From Halomonas shengliensis (GTDB lineage Bacteria; Pseudomonadota; Gammaproteobacteria; Pseudomonadales; Halomonadaceae): a stretch of DNA of 64,000 nucleotides. The notes beneath the pieces were generated by a model. The model saw only the letters and a program-made list of their open reading frames with translations. It ran no database searches and was not told the DNA's origin. Shown here piece by piece: positions 55,382 to 63,375 of the stretch (within the stretch, counting starts at the first letter, position 1; each line of letters begins with the position of its first letter). Made by a program: the position numbers and the translations under genes. The stretch lies in assembly GCF_900104135.1 (NCBI RefSeq), contig NZ_FNIV01000003.1, positions 1 through 64,000 of the forward strand. The letters are read 5' to 3'.

Positions 55382-57871
55382 ATGTCACTCCCCATCGAGT
55401 CCCGTCTCCCCGCCATCCAGGCGGCCCTTGCCCACCATTCCCGGGCGATGCTGGTGGCCGAGCCCGGCGCCGGCAAGACCACCCGCGTGCCACTCTCGCT
55501 GCTCGAGGCGCCCTGGGCCCGCGAGGGCCGGCTGCTGCTGCTGGAGCCGCGGCGGGTGGCGGCGCGCCTGGCCGCCGGTTTTATGGCCGATCAGTTTGGC
55601 GAACGTGTTGGGGAGACAGTGGGGTACCGAATGCGCGGCGAGAGCCGTGTGGGCCCACGCACCCGGCTCGAGGTGGTCACCCAGGGGGTGCTGACCCGGA
55701 TGCTGCAGGAGGACCCACTGCTCGAGGGGGTGGCCGGCATCCTCTTCGACGAGTTCCACGAGCGCAGCCTGGAGGGAGACCTCGGCCTGGCGCTGGCCCT
55801 GGACGCCCAGTCGGTGCGTGACGACCTGCGCCTGCTGGTGATGTCGGCGACCCTGGACGTCGAGGCCCTGCTCGGGGTGCTGGGGGAGGCGACCCCGGTG
55901 ATCGATTGCCCCGGGCGAAGCTTCCCCGTCGCGACCCGCCACCGCGCCCTCAATGCCCGCGACGACACCGCTGCCCAGCAGGCCCGGGCGCTGCTCGACG
56001 CCATGGCGGCGCAGCATGGCGACGCCCTGGTGATCCTCCCCGGGGTGGCGGAGATTCGCCGCCTGGCCCGGGAGCTCGCCGGCCGGGCGCCCGAGCTTGA
56101 GGTGATGGAGCTGCACGGCCGCCTGCCCCTGGAGGCGCAGCGCAGGGCCCTGCGCCCGGACCCCGAGGGACGCCGGCGGGTGGTGCTGGCCACCGCCATC
56201 GCCGAGTCCAGCGTCACCGTGGACGGCGTGCGCCTGGTGATGGACGCGGGCCTCGAGCGGGTGCCGGTGTTCCAGCCCAGGAGCGGCCTGACCCGGCTCG
56301 AGACCCGCCGCGTCAATCGCGCCAGCGCCGACCAGCGCCGCGGTCGCGCCGGCCGTCAGGGACCCGGCCTCTGCCTGCGGTTGTGGGCCGAGGAGCAGCC
56401 GCTGGTCCCCCATGGCGAGCCGGAGATCCGCCAGGCCGACCTGGCGCCGCTGGCCTTCGAGCTGGCGCGCTGGGGCATCACCGACCCCGTCGGCCTGGCC
56501 TGGGTGACCCCGCCGCCCGAGGCGCCGCTGGCCGCCGGTCGCGACCTGCTGCGTCGCCTGGGGCTGCTGGATGAGCGCCATCAGCTGACCGAGCGGGGGC
56601 GCGCCGCCGCCCGCTGGCCCACCCACCCGCGCCTGGCGGCGATGCTGGAGCGCTCCCATGAGCTCGATGCGCTGCCGCTGGCCTGCGCCCTGGTGGCGCT
56701 GCTGGAGGAGCGTGGTGGCGACGAGGAGCGCGACCTGGAACGGGCGCTGCAGGCGCGCCTTCGCGAGCCCCGCGCCCATCGCCAGTGGCGGCACGACGCC
56801 GAGCGCCTGGCCCGCATCGCCGGCGTACCCCTCGCGGCGGCGAGCCTGGCCCCGCTGGGGGCGCTGCTGGCGGTCGCCTACCCGGAGCGCATCGCCCAGC
56901 GCCTGGACGAACCGGGGCGCTTCCGCCTGGCTTCCGGGGGCCTGGCGACCCTGCCCGAGTCGCATCCCCTGGCCCACACCGAGCTGCTGGTGGCCGCGGA
57001 GCTCTCGGGGGAAGCGAGCGGGGCGCGGATCTACCGGGCGGTGGCGCTGGGTGTCGAGCGCCTGGAGTCGCTCTATCCCGAGTGCAGTGAATGGCGCCCT
57101 CGCCTGGAGTGGTCCGACGAGCAGGGCCGCCTCGTCGGGGAGCAGGTGCGCGGCATGGGGGCCGTGGTGCTGGCGCGCCGGCCACTGGAGCGGCTGCCGG
57201 CCGAGGCGGTGCGCGAGGCCCTGCTCGAGGCGCTGCGCCGCCGCGGCCTGCCGAGGGACGAGGCGTTGACCCAGCTGCGTGGCCGCCTGGCGCTGCTGCG
57301 CCGCACCCTGGGCGAGGAGTGGCCCGATGCATCGGAGGAGGCGCTGCTCGCGAGCCTGGCGGGGTGGCTCGGGCCGCACCTCGATGGCATCACCCGTCTC
57401 GACGCCGTGGCGCGCCTGCCCCTCGCGCGTCTGTTGCTGGATACCCTCGACTGGCCGCTGCGCGCGCGGCTCGACGCGCTCGCCCCGGAGCGCCTCGCGG
57501 TGCCCAGCGGCGCCCATCATCGAGTCGACTACGCGCCCTGCTTGGAGGACCAGCCGCCGGTGCTGGCGGTAAAGCTGCAGGAGTGCTTCGGTTGGGAGGC
57601 CTCCCCGCGGGTGGCCGACGGCCGTGCGGCGGTGCTGCTGCACCTGCTCTCGCCGGCGCGGCGTCCCCTGCAGGTGACCGCCGACCTGGCGAGTTTCTGG
57701 GCGGGCGGCTACGCCGAGGTGCGTCGCGAGATGAGGGGGCGCTACCCCAAGCTAGCGCATGACTCCACTGTTGACACCCAGGTGCCTAACATAAGGCCGT
57801 TGACAGAATGTAGTCGACCTAGGATGGCATCTAGCCGAGCAATCTCTGGGGGCCGTCATCCAGCTTCCTGA
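55382..57871 (+). CDS. hrpB: ATP-dependent helicase HrpB with altered 3' end
   Basis: From MSLPIESRLPAIQ at 55382 the 829-aa frame contains Walker A AEPGAGKTT, DEFHERS, MSATLD and QRRGRAGRQGPG, then the HrpB-specific C-terminal region with LAVKLQECFGWEASPRVADGRAAVLLHLLSPARRPLQ and FWAGGYAEVRREMRGRYPK. HrpB is a DExH-box helicase found in many gammaproteobacteria. After RGRYPK (about nt 57752) the usual family tail (a Trp-Pro-containing segment) is replaced by ~38 residues (LAHDSTVDTQ...) with no similarity and AT-richer DNA. The gene thus appears to be joined to the left end of a genomic island, with the helicase core left intact. Confidence 0.9.
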   Translation: MSLPIESRLPAIQAALAHHSRAMLVAEPGAGKTTRVPLSLLEAPWAREGRLLLLEPRRVAARLAAGFMADQFGERVGETVGYRMRGESRVGPRTRLEVVTQGVLTRMLQEDPLLEGVAGILFDEFHERSLEGDLGLALALDAQSVRDDLRLLVMSATLDVEALLGVLGEATPVIDCPGRSFPVATRHRALNARDDTAAQQARALLDAMAAQHGDALVILPGVAEIRRLARELAGRAPELEVMELHGRLPLEAQRRALRPDPEGRRRVVLATAIAESSVTVDGVRLVMDAGLERVPVFQPRSGLTRLETRRVNRASADQRRGRAGRQGPGLCLRLWAEEQPLVPHGEPEIRQADLAPLAFELARWGITDPVGLAWVTPPPEAPLAAGRDLLRRLGLLDERHQLTERGRAAARWPTHPRLAAMLERSHELDALPLACALVALLEERGGDEERDLERALQARLREPRAHRQWRHDAERLARIAGVPLAAASLAPLGALLAVAYPERIAQRLDEPGRFRLASGGLATLPESHPLAHTELLVAAELSGEASGARIYRAVALGVERLESLYPECSEWRPRLEWSDEQGRLVGEQVRGMGAVVLARRPLERLPAEAVREALLEALRRRGLPRDEALTQLRGRLALLRRTLGEEWPDASEEALLASLAGWLGPHLDGITRLDAVARLPLARLLLDTLDWPLRARLDALAPERLAVPSGAHHRVDYAPCLEDQPPVLAVKLQECFGWEASPRVADGRAAVLLHLLSPARRPLQVTADLASFWAGGYAEVRREMRGRYPKLAHDSTVDTQVPNIRPLTECSRPRMASSRAISGGRHPAS

Positions 57872-58388
57872 CTCGCTTTCTTAGCTTGGTATCGGCAATC
57901 TGCCGCCAGTCTGTCGTTTTCGGGATAAGGCCGCAGCACTCGATTACGGTTCTCGCTCTTCCCTCTCTGCTAATCCTGGATTCAATATCCGAACTTATTC
58001 AACTTAATCGTGGCTTGGTTGTTGGTAGGCTTAGCATTATTAAGCGACGTTATTAAAAAGGTCGCGACGAAATGAGGAGTCAGTTAGAAGAGTCATGGCC
58101 GTTTCCGACAGCTCGGTTATTAAATTGGTAATTATTCCACCTGTAGATAGGCGCTGCAGAGAGGAACCTTCATGATCAAATGCGATACATTGAATTAATG
58201 GTAAGCTAGCCAAGAGAAATGCTATTGACGGGTACTCAGGCCAGCGGCCGATTTCTTTAGCACCTTGGCGTAACTTCTAACGGCGTAAGCTGTGCAGTGT
58301 CTTGCGTGGCCGCGTGTCCAGTGATTCGGCGCTCGAGTTGAGTTGTTGCTGGTTGTAAACGGAAATATCCGTACCCTGTGCTAAGTGG
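57872..58388. other. Non-coding, AT-rich island edge
   Basis: No intact gene is supported. The short open frames here do not look like any family. It may hold the island's left attachment site and decayed DNA. Confidence 0.5.
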
Positions 58389-58980
58389 TTATTCAAAATT
58401 AATTGCGTTATCAGATCCGTAGCTGCCGAGTAGGCGATGAACCTCGTTGTAGAGGTGCTCAAATGATAGGTAGGCACTCAACAGTAGCCATGCATACTTC
58501 ATCTGCAGCCACAGAATCTCAATCAGGTTCAGCTCCGGCGAGTAAGCCGATAGGTAGACCAGGTGCACACGATGCGACATTCACTCCACTATCTTCCGCC
58601 TGAAAGCCTTGGAGCGATGCATGCTGGCATTGTCGAGCACCACGACGGCAAAGGCATCGGGGGCTTTCTGGGACACAAAAAGTTCAAACACTTCGATGAT
58701 TGTCACGGTGGTCACTGAGACCGTGGTGGTATGGAAGACCAGCTTCCCGTCTCGGCTGAGGAGCCCCAGTACGTTCAGAGTTTGACTATATGAGTATGCC
58801 GTTACCTCGAAGGACTTGCCGAAGGGGCTCCACGCGTATGGCACCGGCTATGACTGGGAAAAGCCTGATTCATCAAAGTAATAGAGCTCATGCTCGCCCT
58901 GGTCTTCCCACTTGTGAAGCACCCTGGAGAAAGCCCTGAGTGTTGCGGAAATCCGTTTCGTCGCGCTGCTCCTTCAGTGA
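58389..58980 (-). pseudogene. IS630-type DDE transposase, broken by two stops and a frameshift
   Basis: Read on the minus strand, the segments HELYYFDESGFSQS, VPYAWSPFGKSFEV, FAVVVLDNASMHRSKAF and LSAYSPELNLIEILWLQMKYAW are consecutive parts of an IS630 transposase; the three acidic catalytic residues (Asp of YFDESG, Asp of VLDN, Glu of ELNLIE) are visible. The frame is interrupted by a TAG at 58848-58850, by a TGA at 58581-58583 and by a one-base shift near 58935-58945 (RDETDFR then RAFSRVLHK). It cannot make a full protein and is a relic. It continues, through a further shift, into the frame described at 58974-59273. Confidence 0.85.
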
Positions 58981-59273
58981 ATTCCGAACGCGCTTGAAGC
59001 TATAGCGATTTTTTTCAACGCTTGGCGAAGGGGCACCATGCTGACCGTCTTGCCGGTCTCTTCTTGAAAGCGAGCCTGCAAGGGTCGAATCTGATGAGGC
59101 TGCTCGGCGACCAGTTCCTGCAATCGCTGGTGGTAGCGATCCAGCAGGTTGCGATCGATATCCAGCCGCCTGGCAGCCTCGGAGATGGCATAACCCTCTC
59201 CTAGAACCATGTTGACAGCCTCAGCCTTGAATTCGTCGGAGTACCGACGTCGCGCCTTCTTGGTCATGAACAC
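58974..59273 (-). pseudogene. Transposase N-terminal fragment: IS3-like HTH joined to IS630-like domain
   Basis: The 99-aa frame begins MFMTKKARRRYSDEFKAEAV and continues with the IS3 OrfA/Transposase_8 helix-turn-helix (ISEAARRLDIDRNLLDR, residues ~30-46), then RPLQARFQEETGKTVSMVPLRQALKK (about 63-88), which looks like the IS630 second helix-turn-helix. A -1 shift at the run of seven T at 59009-59015 (A7 on the coding strand) restores the IS630 continuation NRYSFKRVRNSLKEQRDE. The fragment therefore looks like a fusion of two IS families and leads into the broken catalytic part. Confidence 0.6.
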
Positions 59274-59660
59274 CTCCGATGCCTCTAGAATGAGGCTTAC
59301 CGGGGTGTCCGCTCCAATTAGATCAGTTCAGCCTCACCCTCTCAGTTTGGCGCACTGGCGCCGGGAGGGTGGGGAGGACTCTATCCCATGGTGTTCCGAA
59401 AAAGGTACCGGCGCTGGCCCTCCTGCCTCCACCGTGGTGTCTAAAGTGCTGCGGTTATTCTATGAATCCAGAATGTATTACAAATCCGCTATTTAATAAT
59501 TTATTGGTTTTATATCGGCAGTATTTTATTGAAATTAAACATTATTTAGGTGCCTTTAAATGAGAGCGTATATTTTATACAAATTCTAGAGAGAATGTTT
59601 AACAAAGATCGGGCTGCAATTGATCAAGGTGATGTAAATTCCTGATTTTGTATATTTCCT
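59274..59660. other. Non-coding segment with mixed composition
   Basis: It starts with the upstream end of the IS3-like fragment (a possible terminal region near 59300-59317), then a short GC-richer block (59341-59460) and AT-rich DNA. No gene is supported. Confidence 0.45.
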
Positions 59661-59780
59661 GGTTAGGCAATATTTCGCATTACATGGTGTGGTTAAGCGA
59701 TATTTCACATTACATGGTGTGGTTAAGTGATATTTCTCATTACATGGTGTAGTTAATCGATATTTCTCATTACATGGTGT
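59661..59780. repeat. Four phased 30-bp tandem repeats upstream of the recombinase operon
   Basis: Units at 59661-59690, 59691-59720, 59721-59750 and 59751-59780, each of the form GGTTAAGCGA + TATTTCTCAT + TACATGGTGT with 1-4 changes. The last 10 bases are identical in all four. A partial fifth start (GGTTATTAAA) follows. There are no spacers. They end 156 bp before the first recombinase start, so they may be iterons or recombinase arm-binding sites. Confidence 0.95.
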
Positions 59781-59936
59781 GGTTATTAAATTTTTGGCAT
59801 GTTGAAAATGTTTGCATTTCATGCTTCCATAAAATCATGGTGACGTGTCAGCAATAGTTGCATCGCTGGTTTTTTCTTCTTCCAATGCGGATTTATAAAC
59901 GCTAACATTAGATTCATAAGTTTGGTGGAAAAGTTA

Positions 59937-61415
59937 ATGCATTGTATGTCTCATGAAGGTTTCCAGCTTTCCGAAAGGATTGTAAACATCTCTAAGGCGG
60001 AGGACTTGTTTGGCCAGTTAAGCGCCTCCAAAACGAAGGGGGCTTTGGAAGTTCCATTAATTGGCGTAGAGACAGGAGATAAAGTATACCTTACCCGAGA
60101 GCTCGTAGCCTCGAAGTGCCATAGTGGTATCTACAATTTCCCTTTTTTGATCAATGCTGACGGCTCTCCATGGTACGAAGCAAATAGTTACCTCATTGAT
60201 ATTGTCGCTAATAAGCATGTTTTTAATCGCCCTGCAGATGATGCGCGTAGAAGAGCTTCCAGGCTTCTGGATTACAAAATATTTACTGAACAAAATGCAA
60301 TAAACTGGCTGGACTTCAGTGGTAGAAGACTAACTTCTCGGCCGACATACCGTTATTTTCAGTATTTGATTGAGGAGCGCGGGCTGAGTGCCCAAGTTGT
60401 AAATCAATATACATCAGATGTCTATCAGTTTTACCAATTTGTTTCGGAAAACTGGCATGATATTTCCATGAAACGGGTTGACTCGGTAAAAACTATTAAG
60501 ATTTACTTCCAGACTCATTCAGGCGCTCGATCTGTTGATCGTTTGAAGCGGTCACAAACTCAATCTGTTCCACAAACCTCTAAGGTACAAATAGGATTTG
60601 TGCGTGATGATGGGGAGGTTCTTCGCCCCCTGCAAAGCTTTGAGTTAAAAGAGCTTAAGGATATTATAAATAGCCTGAAGTGGAGTCCGATTGAAAGACT
60701 TATTATGCTATTTCCAATTATGACAGGGGCAAGGAAACAGACAGTGCTAACACTTCGAGTGAAGCACATTGATCTTCTCATTAGCTCTGGCCCCAATGCA
60801 CATGGGTACTATGTGTTGCATGCTGGACCAGGAACTCAAGTTGATACGAAAAACAACAAACACCAAGCACTCAAGCTGCCTGAGCAATTGGTTAAGGAGC
60901 TTTACGTATACGCACACAGTTCTCAGGCTAAAGCTCGCAGGGAAAAATTTAAGAGTCGATATGAGAAGGATAATCCTAATTTGGATAAGATCGCTGAGGA
61001 GGATGTTTATTTATTTCTCAGTGATCAAGGGAATTGCTACTTCATGGCCAGAGATGATCCACGTTATCCGATGGTCAAATCTCCACCTCGGGGCCAAGTT
61101 GTTGAGACTTTAAAACGAAAAATCCTTAAAGTCGCCTCTAATGAATTTCCAAAAGATTTTTACTACCACTGGTTGCGAGCAACCTTCGCCTTGTTGCTTT
61201 GGAAAGGACTTGAACCAAAGATACAGGAAGGTGTTTTAACTTCGGCTGAAGCTATCAGTGTCATTCAAGAACGCTTGTATCACAAAAACAGAGAAACCAC
61301 TGAGAATTATCTGAAGCTATTCCGAAATATGGACAGGAGACTAGAAAATCAAGAACTTTATGAAGGGCTGATTCTCCCGGAAAAAATCTTTAAGGAGGGG
61401 GTGTATTTTGATTAA
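59937..61415 (+). CDS. Large tyrosine recombinase, first of a trio (GinA-like)
   Basis: From ATG 59937 (492 aa; alternatives are TTG 59922 and GTG 59925; GGTGGAAAAG fits the ATG best) the protein has a long N-terminal region, a SAM-like core-binding domain (about 120-200) and a C-terminal catalytic domain. All catalytic residues are seen: Arg266 in TGARKQTVL, Lys305 in TKNNKHQALKLP, His411 and Arg414 in YYHWLRATF, His449 and Tyr458 in YHKNRETTENYLKLF. It should cut and rejoin DNA through a phosphotyrosine. Codon use is AT-rich. The next gene overlaps it by 8 nt. It resembles recombinases of trio elements; specific orthology to GinA is inference. Confidence 0.85.
   Translation: MHCMSHEGFQLSERIVNISKAEDLFGQLSASKTKGALEVPLIGVETGDKVYLTRELVASKCHSGIYNFPFLINADGSPWYEANSYLIDIVANKHVFNRPADDARRRASRLLDYKIFTEQNAINWLDFSGRRLTSRPTYRYFQYLIEERGLSAQVVNQYTSDVYQFYQFVSENWHDISMKRVDSVKTIKIYFQTHSGARSVDRLKRSQTQSVPQTSKVQIGFVRDDGEVLRPLQSFELKELKDIINSLKWSPIERLIMLFPIMTGARKQTVLTLRVKHIDLLISSGPNAHGYYVLHAGPGTQVDTKNNKHQALKLPEQLVKELYVYAHSSQAKARREKFKSRYEKDNPNLDKIAEEDVYLFLSDQGNCYFMARDDPRYPMVKSPPRGQVVETLKRKILKVASNEFPKDFYYHWLRATFALLLWKGLEPKIQEGVLTSAEAISVIQERLYHKNRETTENYLKLFRNMDRRLENQELYEGLILPEKIFKEGVYFD
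61392..61398 (+). promoter_or_regulatory. Shine-Dalgarno that decides a TTG start
   Basis: AAGGAGG at 61392-61398, followed by GG, is a strong ribosome site 9 nt before TTG at 61408. It supports the TTG as start of the second recombinase inside the first gene. Confidence 0.7.
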
Positions 61416-63375
61416 TGACGGTGTCTATAAATCACGTCCCTATGTTGTGCTTACAAGGAAAGAATTGGGAGCGGAAATCCTACGCCCCGAGAACATATTA
61501 CTTAGCCTGCCTGAATCTCAAAGGAAAAAACCCCACGATATAGGGTCGCTCTGCTTTTCTCAAAGAGCTGTGCGGAGATCAGGATGGAATACAAATAGAG
61601 AGATACAGGCGTTGCCTGTTATTATGAGTAGCCTTATGGTGGATCGGCGAGAGTTTGTAGCTCGCTATCTAGATACTGTGGCGGTTAGTGGTCTTCGTGA
61701 TGAGTCTATCAATACTAAACTAGTAGAGATAGTTAAAATTTTTGACTGGCTGGATAGCAATCGTTACTCGAATTTTCTTAGTAGTGAGGAGAGAGCGGAG
61801 AAGGCTTATATAGCTTACACTGATTATCTTTACCATGAAATACAAAATGGTAGGTTGGCAGTTAATACTGCAGCGAAACGCCAAGGAATGTTGATTCACG
61901 GGATTATTGGGTTGATGTTCTCTGATGTAGAGTATCAAATTAAAGCGAAAACCTATCGAATTCGAGAAAAAAAGAATATTACTCAAGCTCCTTCTCGCCA
62001 TGATTTTAACGAGTACCTATCCTATCTAGTTCCCTTTATTAGAGGACTTAGAAAGGCACTCATGAATGATGATTTCCCTCTAACGATAAATGAGGGGAAG
62101 TGCAAAATGTACATTTTTACGGGCAATACGGGATATTCTTATAGCCCGGAAATTCATGGGGAAGAATTATCTTCTATAGGCATCTTCGATTTAAAGAATG
62201 GTAGGTTGCTAACCATGAATGAATATGTTGAGAGTAAGGTGGATCTACGGTCTACTACTATTTCGGAAAAAAAGAGAAGATCTTCATTAAAAAATGAATA
62301 TAATCGGTCATTGAAGATATTTCAAAAGTCAAATGTTGATAAAAGTCGTGCCTATTACCGTGTTTTTTGGGCCCAAAAGGTCATTCGTGGGTATGCTATT
62401 TTGCTGCAATTCCTTACGGGGATGAACAATACTCCGCTGGTCAATTTGAAGTATGAGGATGCATTAGCGGTTGGCAAAGGCAGCGTAAAAAAAGAGTTAA
62501 TATCAATCAAGCACAGGGCGAAAGGTCGTGTCGAACCCTATCCTCTCGGAGGAAGGAGGGGATTAAAAATATTGAGAGAGTATCTAGAATTTAGGGATTG
62601 GTTACTCGATGGAGAGGAATATGATTTGCTTTTTTTCTCCAATGCAGAAACATCTGGAAAAAGAGATATGCCTGTTCCTTTGCGCAGTGACTTCCAGACC
62701 AGATTTTTCAAGCAATTAAAGGGAAAGCTGTTTCCTAGCTATGTTAAAAATATATCACCTATGTTGGCCAGAAAATATAAGAGTATCGCCCTAGAGTTTA
62801 TTGGCGCGACAGAGGAAGAAGCAGCAGATCTTCTGAATCATTCACTGGAAACGAACCGTCGCAGCTATGGTGCGCCTAGTGTTGATGATTCAAGTCGAGA
62901 GCTATCTCAGTTTTGGGGTGCCGTAAAAAGTTCAGCAGAGAAAGTAAAGCTTATTGGCTCTGATGACGGTATTTCCGGTGTAGACATTGCCGTTGGCCAC
63001 TGTAATGATTTAGGTAATGCCGAAGAAATTAGTGAAGGTTCTCTGATTGAGCCGAATTGTCGGACGCAGTATGGGTGTCTGTATTGTGAGCACTATGTTT
63101 GCCATGCAGATGATGAGGATATTCGAAAGTTACTATGTTTAAAGTACGTTATTGAGGAAGTTAGGGGGCAAGCTGTGGAATTTGAAGCAGCAGATCAGCT
63201 ATTTCAAGATCTTTGCTTACGTGTTGAAGCCTTGCTAAAAAGGATGACTGAGCTATATCCTAAAATGATCGACTCTATAGATGTCATTCGCGAGGAAGTT
63301 TTTGAATTAGGCGTGCTAACCCCTTTTTGGGAATCTCGCCTTAATCGATATGAAGAAATGGGGGTGATCTTGTGA
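61408..63375 (+). CDS. Large tyrosine-recombinase-like protein with degenerate active site and Cys cluster (GinB-like)
   Basis: The 655-aa product (TTG start, strong SD) has the fold pattern of a tyrosine recombinase, but the first catalytic Arg is replaced: FLTGMNNTPLVNL (Asn340). The HxxR box reads PMLARKYKS (453-456 LARK), while a His478 and candidate Tyr487 remain in LNHSLETNRRSYGAP. The C-terminus adds a cysteine cluster, Cys532, Cys551, Cys557, Cys560, Cys565 (NCRTQYGCLYCEHYVC), probably a metal site. It may act as a structural partner of the active recombinase or have altered chemistry. It overlaps both neighbours (8 and 4 nt). Similar large second recombinases exist in Tn554 (TnpB) and GInt islands. 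Confidence 0.8.
   Translation: MINDGVYKSRPYVVLTRKELGAEILRPENILLSLPESQRKKPHDIGSLCFSQRAVRRSGWNTNREIQALPVIMSSLMVDRREFVARYLDTVAVSGLRDESINTKLVEIVKIFDWLDSNRYSNFLSSEERAEKAYIAYTDYLYHEIQNGRLAVNTAAKRQGMLIHGIIGLMFSDVEYQIKAKTYRIREKKNITQAPSRHDFNEYLSYLVPFIRGLRKALMNDDFPLTINEGKCKMYIFTGNTGYSYSPEIHGEELSSIGIFDLKNGRLLTMNEYVESKVDLRSTTISEKKRRSSLKNEYNRSLKIFQKSNVDKSRAYYRVFWAQKVIRGYAILLQFLTGMNNTPLVNLKYEDALAVGKGSVKKELISIKHRAKGRVEPYPLGGRRGLKILREYLEFRDWLLDGEEYDLLFFSNAETSGKRDMPVPLRSDFQTRFFKQLKGKLFPSYVKNISPMLARKYKSIALEFIGATEEEAADLLNHSLETNRRSYGAPSVDDSSRELSQFWGAVKSSAEKVKLIGSDDGISGVDIAVGHCNDLGNAEEISEGSLIEPNCRTQYGCLYCEHYVCHADDEDIRKLLCLKYVIEEVRGQAVEFEAADQLFQDLCLRVEALLKRMTELYPKMIDSIDVIREEVFELGVLTPFWESRLNRYEEMGVIL

Noticed and set aside
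57750..58388. tRNA gene as island attachment site
   Set aside because: No cloverleaf or CCA-like end could be found; the junction is with a protein-coding gene.
58389..59273. Active IS630 element
   Set aside because: Two in-frame stops and at least one uncompensated shift make it non-functional; clear terminal inverted repeats were not found.
59661..59780. CRISPR array
   Set aside because: The 30-bp units are directly adjacent with no spacers, and no cas genes are nearby.
59586..59822. Minus-strand frame with repeated TTPCNEKYxL peptide
   Set aside because: It is only the translation of the 30-bp tandem repeat, whose length is a multiple of three; there is no ribosome site or family match.
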